Positions 55,072-64,000 of a DNA stretch of 64,000 nt are shown piece by piece. The position numbers were made by a program, and so were the translations under genes. The notes beneath the pieces are model-generated. The model saw only the letters and a list, made by a program, of their open reading frames with translations, was not told the DNA's origin and made no database searches. How positions within the stretch are numbered: the first letter of the stretch is position 1; each line of letters opens with the position of its first letter. The DNA is from Mercurialis annua (lineage: Eukaryota; Streptophyta; Magnoliopsida; Malpighiales; Euphorbiaceae), in assembly GCF_937616625.2 (NCBI RefSeq), contig NC_065570.1, positions 2,800,001 through 2,864,000 of the forward strand. The letters are read 5' to 3'.

Positions 55072-57413
55072 TCAAACTGCTGGATCCTCAATTGTGGCGG
55101 TAATTAGATCGTTTATCCGAGGATAAGCAGCTTTTTCGTCGAGTTGGTTCTGAGCCCATATCAGCATTTTTAGTAAACTTGGAAGCTTTGGATCTGGTAA
55201 TAACAAATTGGAAATAAAATGCAACTAATTAGATTGAACGATTAATTGGAGTACATAAAGGCTTAGGCATAATATTCAACGGAGACCCTGTCAAATAAAC
55301 TTTTAAAAGACACACATAGCAGCACAACTCAAGAGATGATAGATTTAAATGATCAGACAACATATGCAGTTAGATTAAATTGGTAGATTTTGTCGGCTAG
55401 ACTGCTGAATTGGCCTAAAGAGAAACTTAATTTCTCCGAAACCCCTTTTCCTACTTCGGTATTCAACTAAAATCCTTAATGCTAGATCTAGAACGAAGCT
55501 TTTGCCTCTACCTACATCAAAGAAGACATCAGTAAATTTTCATTATTCAACTTGTTACGACGAGCTGAAGACTAGTGCAACTCTCATTGCAGCAACTCGT
55601 GCAATGTAAAATAAAATTTAGTGGTACAAACTACCTATGATGCAAGGTAGCCAATAGAAACAGATTACTTAGGATATTATAGCAACAGTCAGTCTCTAAC
55701 CTTTTTCATGACTCTGACTAGTTAGGATAGCCGCATTCACTTCACTTGCTGTCTTTAGCCGCTGTGAAATATCCAGGAGATCTCCAACAGGGCAGTTGGT
55801 AATATCTTCAAAAGCTAACAGGGCAATCGTCCTTTCCAACTCTTCTAAGAAACTATGCTGTAAGAAGCATCAATTTTTCAATCAAATATAGTCATCAAAG
55901 ATACGAAGTTTAATGCTGAAACATGGTGATAAAACCATATCATGATTTAAAAATAATAATACAGTCAGCTATGAAGTTTACTTGCAATTGAGGAAGTAAG
56001 ATAACACTGATTAAGGAACTTAAAACGTAATATAGGTATGACAGTATGAATAATCCAAAATTACATTTTCTTCTCCTCTTGGCGCAAGTTCCTCTTGAGC
56101 AAATTCCAAAGCCTCTTCTATTTTTCCATCCCGTATTAATTCTATTAACCGTTGTTGTTGGAGATGGAAAAACAGTTGAGGATTTGTATCCAAAATCTGC
56201 AAACCGAATCATTACATTAGGAAAGCCTATATGAAAGAAATATTAATAAGCAGGCCACTGACACTATAAGAGAATAACAGACCACACAACAAAACCTATA
56301 GGCTATAACCTCGGCAGTGATGACTTAAAATATTGGTAGTGTAAACAAGGAAGTGAAAGTTATATAATAGTGCACAATATAGCTTACTTAATAATCCTAG
56401 ATGTAAACAAGAGGATCTAAATATATCCAATTATCCACAAATAAATAAAGCAAACTGCAGAACTCTTTTTCACACTGAGATTAGTACAACGGTGAAACTA
56501 GCTAGCGAAAAAAGCATTTAACAAGAAAATTCTGATAAGCAAAAAACTATAGACACGACAATAAGACTGTTACCACAAAGGCACAAAGTAAAGCATCACA
56601 CCTCAGGATTTAAATCATTAACTTTCTCAATCGCATCCTCAACATTTCCATTCTGCACAGCCTTCTTAACAGCCATGCGATCAGTGATTGTTGCGAGATC
56701 AATATCTGCTATATTCTCAATAAGAAATTAACACAGCACTCACACAATGTACCTAAGCCATCATTGTATCATCAAAACCAAAACAAATCATCTGCTATTA
56801 CTATTACTAAGGCAAACGAGAAAATAAAGGATACGTTCAGTTCCGGATTCCTTACGGAACTTCTCAGCAGCATCCACATAACCTTCCGTAACAAGAAAAT
56901 TCATCACCAATTTATTCATGTCTTCTTTCCTAATCTTCACATCATTTAGCTTCTTTTCCCAATCTTCTCTTGTAATCACCTTTTTCGACATTGCCTGTCC
57001 AAATAATTAAAAACATAAACGTTTTCACCAGATAACAAACAAATTCACAGCTTCACATCTCCATATTCCGCTTCTAATCAGTCAAATTCAATAAAATTAT
57101 AAATAAGTATCTACACAAGTAATATCACTAAAAACCTAGAGAATCAGCTCTATTCCATAACCTAACTAATATCACTAAAAAAACACAGTATCAATCATCT
57201 AATCACAATATCACATCTTCATATTCCGCTTCTACTCAGTCAAATTCAATCAAATTTAAAATACTCTCTCCACAAAACACAACTAATATCACTCCAAACC
57301 TAGAAAATCAGCTCTATTCTATTCTCTAACTAATTAACTTAAACAAACTAATTAAACTTCAAAAATTAATTAAGAAGTACTAATAATCATCGAGTTCGAA
57401 CTATTATTACCAT
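55072..57413 (-). CDS. GID8: GID8-like LisH/CTLH protein of the CTLH/GID E3 ligase complex
   Basis: Six coding exons on minus: 57413-57411 (ATG only), 56994-56835, 56708-56602, 56196-56065, 55857-55701, 55193-55072. All introns follow GT-AG and the exons sum to 681 bp, giving 226 residues. The protein begins [17 protein letters not shown]. It has a LisH motif at about 25-57 ([21 protein letters not shown]) and a CTLH domain at about 63-120 ([44 protein letters not shown]). A CRA-type C-terminus contains [19 protein letters not shown] and [27 protein letters not shown]. It closely matches the conserved GID8/TWA1 family, a scaffold of the multisubunit GID/CTLH ubiquitin ligase in cytoplasm and nucleus. 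The start codon is the last codon of exon 1. Intact. Confidence 0.93.
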
Positions 57414-57640
57414 TGCTTCTACGAGTTGACGAATAAACCAGAACAATGGCATCAGTGCACAAACATCATTGTTGATAACGCGAATCTACGTGTCCAAACA
57501 ATGAAACAAACCGTTAGAAAAATTATGAACTCAGCAAAACATAATTTAAATAATATAAATATAAATATATAAACAGACATTACCTAATGAAAGAATTGAA
57601 TTCAACGAGATCTTGTATACAGTTTACTGTAACTAAATAT
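57411..57640 (-). promoter_or_regulatory. 5' leader of the GID8-like gene with probable intron and small uORF
   Basis: On minus a donor at 57583 (TTAG|GTAATG) and acceptor at 57486 (GTAG|ATTCG) suggest a 98-bp leader intron. Below it a five-codon uORF (57469-57452, MMFVH) ends in TGA overlapping another ATG (TGATG, 57452-57450). That ATG is in frame with the main start and would add 13 residues. TTATATTTAG near 57636 is a weak TATA candidate. Confidence 0.45.
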
Positions 57641-57963
57641 AAACCCTAATTGTGATGCCAATTGACGAGAGAATTTCTCGAGTTGCGGAGGTTGTATTCG
57701 ATTATGATACGCGGTTTGGTTTAGAATTCAATCGGAGTGTTATTTCAGGTGTTTTCTTCTCTATCACGATCTCTCTGGTGAGGTATTTGGGTGGTGGTGG
57801 TTTGGATTTGGATCCGGTTTGTGATGGATGTTGTGGATAATGGGTTTAAGGCCCAGTAGAGTTTATGTAGATTTATGTGGGCTGGGCTAGAATATAATCA
57901 CTTTTTTTCGACCCAGGCCTTGTTTGAGGCTAAAGTAAATGAATTAATAAAGAGTAAATTAAT

Positions 57964-58439
57964 AGGGAAGTTTAGCAAAATACTAAAAAACTAAAAATAT
58001 TTGCAAAGCTTAACTCATAAACTGAAAGTTTGCAAACGTACTTAAAAAAATTTAATATTTATTTTTTTATTCCGCAGTTTCAAACAGTTGCAAACAGTTT
58101 CAAAAAACACAATTTGAAAACCGTTTTCAAAACTTTTCGCATACAGTTTCAAAAAAAAAAAAATACAATTTGAAACTGTTTTATATACCGTTTCAAAAAC
58201 AGTTTATAATAGGGGTTCAAATGGTTTATAACGGTTTATTAAAAAATAATTTGAAACCGTTTTCAAAAACAGTTTCAAATAGAGTTTCTAAAAAACAGTT
58301 TCAAACAGTTTACATAGTATTTTTACAAATTTTCAGAGTAAATAAATTTTTGGAAAAAAAGGTAAAAAGATAAATTTTTAAAAACGGAGTATTTTTACAA
58401 ATATTTAAAAAAAAAACGGAGTATTTTCTGCAATTTTCC
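57964..58439. mobile_element. MITE with 8-bp flanking repeat
   Basis: Ends AGGGAAGTTTAGCAAAATACT and GTATTTTCTGCAATTTTCC are imperfect inverted repeats. AAATTAAT flanks both sides (57956-57963 and 58440-58447), an 8-bp duplication as made by hAT transposases. The interior is filled with CAGTTTCAAA/TTTGAAACCG repeats. Confidence 0.6.
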
Positions 58440-58627
58440 AAATTAATATGACACCTCTCACCAATGACAGAGATAGGGGGAGACATGGAAGTGTCATGTC
58501 CCTCTCTAAAATTTCAAAATTGTTAAAATTGGCACCATTTTTTTTTTTACAATTTAACCCCCCCAATTTTTAAAATTGTCTATTTCATATATTACATATT
58601 GCAATTTGACTCTCTATATTGAAATCC

Positions 58628-59368
58628 TAGCTCCCTCACTACCTCTCACATTTGATATAATTTACAATTTAGTCTCTTTTATTTGAAAATCAAACGATAT
58701 AACCCCTCACTTTTATTTCTGTCTACGATTTAATATTTCTATTCATTTTGGTGTCAATCAACAAAGTTAACGAAATTATATGTTCTCTCATTTTTTTTAT
58801 CAACGATTTCGTCCTTCGTATTCAAAAATTAATTTACCACTAAATCCTTTAATTTTATGGCTAATCACCAAAAAAAATCCTCACCTATTAGCCGCTTTTC
58901 AGTTGCACCCTGACGTTGCAATTTTGTCAGTTGCACCCTAATTCGCACCTTTGGGTTTCAATTCCACCTCAAAATCAAATTGGACTTTTTTCACTCGGAA
59001 AAAATTCATAAAAACCCTTATAAAGTACTCGTTTGAACTCTTTTCCACATAAAAAGTTAAAAATAGATGACTTATTTTAACTTTTTTCAAATGAAAAAGA
59101 GATCAATTTAGTACTTGAGGGTGGAATTGAAAACCAAAAATGCAAATTAGGGTGCAATTGACAAAATTGCAACGTCATAGTACATTTGAAAAGAGTCTAA
59201 AAGGTGGGGGATTTATTGCTGATTAAGCCTAATTTTATTAACTAACGCTAAAAATAGACAGAGAAACTAAACTGTTAACGGAAATAAAAATAAAAAGTAT
59301 ATTGTTTAATTTTTAAACAGAAAAAATTAAAATGTAAATTATATTAAATGTGAGAGGTCTCATAGCTA
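58628..59368. mobile_element. Outer foldback MITE
   Basis: Left arm (AGCT...ACCTCTCACATTTGATATAATTTAC) and right arm (GTAAATTATATTAAATGTGAGAGGT...AGCTA) are diverged inverted repeats over 130 bp or more. The element is split by the inner MITE at 58859-59229. Confidence 0.6.
58859..59229. mobile_element. Inner foldback MITE, 9-bp target duplication
   Basis: Inverted arms of about 110 bp (start GGCTAATCACC, end GATTAAGCC; both contain TTGCACCCT...CAATTTTGTCA). Perfect 9-bp flanks TAATTTTAT (58850-58858 and 59230-59238) indicate a Mutator-type origin. Noncoding. Confidence 0.8.
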
Positions 59369-59907
59369 ATTAAAAAATAACAATGGAATAAAAAGTGCAA
59401 AGAACGGCTACGGAAACCGGAAAGTAAACGAATCAGTTCCTTTGTAGTCGGTTACTTAATGTCTTAACCCACGAAATTTTCAATTACTTTCACTTTTTAC
59501 CTAACGTGTTTTTACACTCCTCTGCAAATTAGTTGCAGACCTATTACTATTAGTTTAATTTTTTACTTTTTGGATAAGGCACTAGATATGATTGTGTCAA
59601 ACTATCAATTAATAAAACTCTTTAAAAAGCTTTTAAAATATATTCTTAAATCAAAATTCGAAATGTAGTTGAGAATAAGAAGCTTTTGTCATTCCATTTT
59701 GACTCGTTAAATGTTTTCAAAATACAATAATTTATCTCAAACAAAATATACAATAAAAATTGTTGTAGAGAGAAATATAACCGGTCCTAATTTCTATATT
59801 TTATAACATTATAAACATTACTTTTTTCATCTCAATAGAACGTTTAAGTTAGATTGAATTTTTTTATAATAATATGATGGAATATTTTATTAAGATGTTT
59901 GATAGTA
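59230..59907. other. Right arm of the outer MITE and gene-free sequence
   Basis: Apart from the MITE arm (to 59368) nothing was recognised; AT-rich. Confidence 0.5.
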
Positions 59908-60723
59908 CTAGTTTCGCATTACGTACTACGCACGTGGTTCGTAGTGTAACCCGCCAATTTATATTAATTAAATTCATTATAATTATACCAATGTGTTTAT
60001 TTATAATCAACATAAAAATTAATTAGAATTTTTATTATAAACAAAATAATACTTCAATTTATTGATTTTAAAATTAATTGACGTTGATAATATATTTCTT
60101 TTAATCTATTATATTTTTCAATATATTCTAAAATATAATTAATATAAATTTAGTTAGAATTTTTGTTTGTTTATAAAACTGATGATATTTTTAAATATGA
60201 TTAGTCTATTATAAGTAATTTAATAAGCAAACTAATTAAGTAATCTTATTATGTTATTAGTATTATATATATAAAAAATTCCTAATTCTCTCGATTTTTC
60301 CTTAACAATGAGTATTCTATTATAAGTCATTTACTTAAGTTTATTATTATGATATTACTATTACATATACAAAATACCTAATTCCCTCAATTCCCAACTT
60401 CGTAAATACAGTGTACAAAATTGACAACACCGCTAATTAGTAAAATTAATCTATCTCTGGTTGCTATTGCTATGGGAGTTCATTAAGGAAAATGGTAATC
60501 AAACATTTTAGAGTTTTTATTCACTTAGAAAAGTTTAAAGTTTAGATTATTAAGGATGCTATATTATAGGAAAGTTAATATCGTATTTGGATAAGGAAGT
60601 ATATTATGAGTTGAATTAGGATTGTATTAATATAAAATATTAACATAATTTTTAAGTTATTATTAAGGACATTATCGTAAATGTGCTTGTCCCCCCCATC
60701 CGTGCTTTTATAGATAGTATAAA
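59908..60723 (-). mobile_element. Helitron-like element H5
   Basis: Minus orientation. The 5' end at 60723 reads TTTATACTATCTATAAAAGCACGGATGGGGGG (TC mutated to TT; quoted here in short form: TATACTATCTATAAAAGC then CGGAT and G run). The 3' end is CTAG (59911-59908) followed by T, with hairpin ACGTGC-GTA-GTACGT upstream (one mismatch). 816 bp, noncoding. Confidence 0.65.
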
Positions 60724-60905
60724 TTATCATGTTTATTTCAGTTTGATTTTCTGAAATCTGATTTTATTGAAATAGAGGACAACTCTATTTGAACAGAGAG
60801 AGCTGTAAATTGTACGACACCTTAGGTAAATGACATCGTTATTTTGCTAACATCTCCTGGCAATATAATAAGTTAAAAACAGAATCAAAACTGATATTTT
60901 TTTAA

Positions 60906-61328
60906 GGTCTAATTACTTATAAACCACCCACCTTATAACTTTTTTTTTCATTTATACCATGATCTAGGAAAATGTTCATTTGTACCCTATTTTCGATTTT
61001 TATGTTTCATTTGTACCCCAAAATTAAAATTTTTGATAATTTAATTAATTTAATGATGAAAATACTAAAAACAAGATACATAAATGATTAACATTAACGT
61101 TTTATTAGAATATATGTTAAAAATGAAGGACTAATTTAAACTCTTTTTCAAAAGAAAATAGGTCAATTTACTAATTTAAACTCTTTTTCAAAAGAAAATA
61201 GATCAATTTAACTCATTAGGTAGAGATGAAACATAAAAATTAAAAATAAGGTACAATTGAAAATTTTCCTAGGTCATAGTATAAATGAAAAAAAGTTACA
61301 AAGTTGGTGGTTTTTAAGTAATTAGGCC
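60906..61328. mobile_element. Foldback MITE, same family as 58859-59229
   Basis: Inverted arms of about 105 bp (GGTCTAATTACTTA... / ...TAAGTAATTAGGCC), flanked by T-rich 9-bp repeats. The interior shares AACTCTTTTTCAAA and GATCAATTTA phrases with the earlier copy and contains its own tandem duplication (61109-61210). Confidence 0.7.
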
Positions 61329-61369
61329 TTTTTTTTAAATCCAAACCCTGATAAAAATTACTGTTTGTT

Positions 61370-61470
61370 AGTGAGATTTAGTCCAAGTGGCCAAGACTCT
61401 CCAAATATATTATCGAGGTTTTGATTTCGAGCCTATATAAGATTAGTGGTTTAAGACCGACTTTAAAAAA
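61370..61470 (+). mobile_element. tRNA-derived SINE, copy 2
   Basis: TAGTCCAAGTGGCCAAGAC (A-box-like), GGTTTTGATTTCGAGCC (B-box-like), then AGTGGTTTAAGACCGACTTTAAAA. The tail matches the minus-strand copy at 51311-51413. Confidence 0.55.
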
Positions 61471-62129
61471 ATATTAACACACTAACTATTGACCTAATTA
61501 TATTTTATATCTGTTAAACACTTTTAAGTGTTAATGCCAAATGTGAACACGCAGTTGGATATGATGATAATTTTGATTTGCTGATGAAACATTGCATGCA
61601 ACTTAATCTACAACACGCGTGAACAAAACCATTCATTCCTTACTCATAATTTCTAACTAAAATACAGACAAATTTCACTCAACCAAACTCAAAAATACAG
61701 ATCCAACGGTCAATATAAAATCTTGATTAAGGTAAAACTCCATTAACCTTAAATTGTCGTATTATCCTTTTCTAATCAGGATTAAAAAAATTAAACCAAT
61801 TACTAGCATTCAATATTTAAACCTCCGCCACCCGCATTTTTCACGATTCCTGACTTTTGTGTGCTAATTTTTCTTTGTATATACAATAAAGTAAGTAAAT
61901 TTAATTTAATTATAAAATTAGCCAACACCCTTCAATTTTGCTCGTCCTTTATGTTTTGAAAAGTCGCAAATAAACAACAATTCAGTCCAAGAAACTTCTC
62001 CGATATTTCGTGCTCTTTAAAATTCTTTGGCTTTGATGTCTGAATCGAACCGATTTTGGGTTCAATTTTGTTTGTAGCGTGCTGTGGAAGTAGTTTACTA
62101 GTGGTGGGTTTTTACTTAGGGTTTGGTGA
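61471..62129 (+). other. Upstream region of the right-edge gene
   Basis: A TATA-like CAATATTTAAACC near 61808-61820 and a leader-like stretch from about 61920 precede ATG 62130. No upstream coding sequence. Confidence 0.4.
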
Positions 62130-64000
62130 ATGATTTTAATGGACGACGGTGGCTGTGGTGCGTTTTGGGGGTGGGCGGATGATGAGATTAAAGGCGGCGA
62201 TGGAGGAGATAATATGTTGTTTGATCTTGATGAGTTAACAAACTTGCTTGAAGAGCAATTTGATCCTAATCAGGTTAATTCTTCCTTAATTTGCTTTAAT
62301 TTTCTATGAGATAGTTAAATTTAGTTGAATAAGCAAATAGATGAAAGAAAGTGATATTCTTTGAACTTTGAATTGATTTTTGTAGATCAATTAGGTTAGC
62401 TTCAACTGGTTTTTTCGGCTTTAGCTATTAGATTTGCGTTAATTCATATATCGAATCGTATAATGTTGTCGTAATGGACAATTTCTTGCAAATTGGGGAG
62501 AATCTAGGTAGCACGGGCTCGGACACGGACATGGTGAAACGGTGTTATTTTGAGGCTTTTTAAGGAAAAAAATGAAGTTTCGTTCCGAAAAGTTAAGTGT
62601 CTGTAACGTTTTTGAAGCGGGACACGTCGATTAAATGAAGTGTCTGTGCTACTGGGTGAATCCTTTAACTACTAAGGATGAGTTATACAATATATGGGAG
62701 ATGCATTTTCTTTTATATTGACTTGATAGGTTTCTAATGATATTTATGGATATATGGTTTAGTTGATTAGTTGCTTTCTAGAGAATGTTACTTATTTGGG
62801 TAATACCGAATTGCAGAGTAGTGAAGATGTTTATCCAGATAAGAACTGTAAGGTTGAGCCAGCTACTAATTCTGGCGATCCAAGTAACTTTCAGCTTCAA
62901 AATGGTAATAAATTTTATACAATTTTTTTTTTTGAGATAAATGGTGGAATAATGTTGCTTTCTTTAGATTGTGGGGGGTTGAGATGCGAGATTTTTTTAT
63001 GGATTTTAACTGATTTTGATGGTATACTGTTTAGGGTTTCAGATGTTTGATGGACGATCTGCATTGCAATCTGAAACTAAAGAAATTGATATGTTTTATC
63101 GGACGAACAATCTGGATGCAACAACTGGGGATTTGCTTTCTTCTTTTGATAATCCAGGGAGCTCTATCACAGCCTTTGATGGTGCAAATATGGATCTTGC
63201 ATCACATGTTAGCTATCCTGTGCATACCTGTCCTGGAAGTTTAAAACAGTCGGTTTCGCCAGTTAGCAGGGATCAAGAAGAAAAGAGGGTTGGTGTCCTG
63301 CAGTACGAGATTCCCAGTTGCAGTACAACATCTAGCTTCGCTGAGGGTGAATTTACTCATGTTTCAGATGATACTGGCAATTTTGATTTAAACTCTTTTT
63401 TGGATGAAACTGGAACTCAGCTCATGCATGCAGGAGGGAACAACCACTCCATAGGTATGCATACTCTTTACTCCTTTTTGGGTTCCATTGTGCATATCAT
63501 ATTTAGACTAACAGTTTGGAAATTTAATATGGATTGATGCAATAACCGCCAGAGGTACCTACTTTTTTCTTTTTCTTGTGGAAATTACAGATACTTCACA
63601 TGAGCGTTATTTGGACATGTTGGATGACAAGTCAGGATATGATGATGAAAATAGCTTAAGGTGTTCAGGCCCTGAAAGTGATATGTATAGATCTACTGAT
63701 ACGTCCTTGGAGGACACGGATCTTTCTTTTCATGATGTAGCTACTGCTCATTCTACCTTTTATCCTAATTCTGGCGTTGATAGTGAATTAGATGTGCATA
63801 GTTCAGCTGTGCAGTATGGAATCAATTGTGATGATACATATTTTGTGAATTCACCATGTTATAATATGGCTGAAGATTTCAGTTTTGAGTTATTGCCTTG
63901 CAATGAAACAGAGGTGCTTCCAACTGAAAGTTCATGTTCTGCATCTGAGATCTCAATGATTAATTACTGTAATGACAAGAGATTGAATTTAAATAGTAAA
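62130..64000 (+). CDS. Acidic protein of unknown function, 5' exons (continues past the window)
   Basis: Four exons by GT-AG rules with matching phases: 62130-62273, 62817-62904, 63035-63454, 63591 to beyond 64000. The start is MILMDDGGCGAFWGW; a second in-frame ATG lies at 62139. Exon 1 encodes an acidic stretch ending FDLDELTNLLEEQFDPNQ, a possible amphipathic helix. Later exons are Ser/Asp/Glu-rich, with many FD and SS pairs and no recognised domain (for example GNFDLNSFLDETGTQ, MLDDKSGYDDENSLR). This looks like the disordered N-terminal region of a large nuclear protein. It faintly recalls the acidic starts of plant SNF2-family helicase-like proteins, but nothing diagnostic is in view. 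Reading is open to the edge. Confidence 0.7.
62508..62652. mobile_element. Small MITE in intron 1
   Basis: GTAGCACGGGCTCGGACACGG at the left and GTGTCTGTGCTAC at the right are inverted ends of a 145-bp element with CG-rich termini, inside the first intron of the right-edge gene. Confidence 0.5.

Noticed and set aside
57652..57840. Small plus-strand frame beginning MMPIDERIS opposite the GID8-like promoter
   Set aside because: No motif and no leader; it overlaps the likely promoter of the minus-strand gene. A tiny divergent gene cannot be excluded but is not supported.
62763..63050. 95-codon frame upstream of the third exon of the right-edge gene
   Set aside because: It runs through a GT...AG intron; exon 2 (62817-62904) accounts for its coding part.

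Overview
This is a eudicot-type plant nuclear segment: AT-rich, with intron-containing genes and about half of its length in LTR retrotransposons. No organellar, bacterial or CRISPR-like features were seen. Homology calls are made from motif recognition only. LTR difference counts were made by eye.

Layout. (1) 1-2903: the 3' part of a Ty3/gypsy element with a gag-protease ORF patched together by in-frame deletions, followed by its 3' LTR, which carries a dense heat-shock-element array. (2) 2904-7287: gene-free DNA holding two head-to-tail Helitron-like elements. (3) 7288-28255: a non-autonomous Tat-like Ty3/gypsy element with TSD ATACA. It has gag, a protease remnant and an antisense spliced gene, but no RT, RNase H or integrase. 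A nearly intact Athila-like element (11767-24265) is nested inside it, and about 1.66 kb of the host element is present on both sides of the insert. (4) 28265-39519: a young, nearly complete chromovirus-like element with TSD ATACC, inserted 4 bp from the Tat-like element. (5) 39520-43070: degenerate TGTATC-rich repeat DNA and a miniature Copia-type (TRIM-like) element with AT microsatellites. (6) 43707-64000: the genic side. It holds a kelch-repeat gene (minus), a small basic-protein gene (plus, 53983), a GID8-like LisH/CTLH gene with six coding exons (minus, 55072-57413), and the 5' exons of an unidentified acidic-protein gene (plus, from 62130). Between them lie Helitron-like elements, foldback MITEs, tRNA-derived SINEs and a LINE tail.

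The most unusual signal is a 16-bp palindrome, TGTCTCGATCGAGACA, in the Athila-like element. It consists of two inverted TGTCTC hexamers (the classical auxin-response core). It occurs in clusters with a shared layout (start spacing about 30/53/30 bp) upstream of the TATA box in both LTRs, in the 3' untranslated region, and, inverted, inside the gag-pol ORF between protease and RT. The neighbouring chromovirus-like element carries a different run of palindromes in the same promoter position, two of them with the related core TCTCG-WW-CGAGA. One 68-bp block of that run differs between its LTRs. Together with the heat-shock array at 2399-2498, this suggests that several retroelement families here have promoter modules made of repeated dyad motifs.
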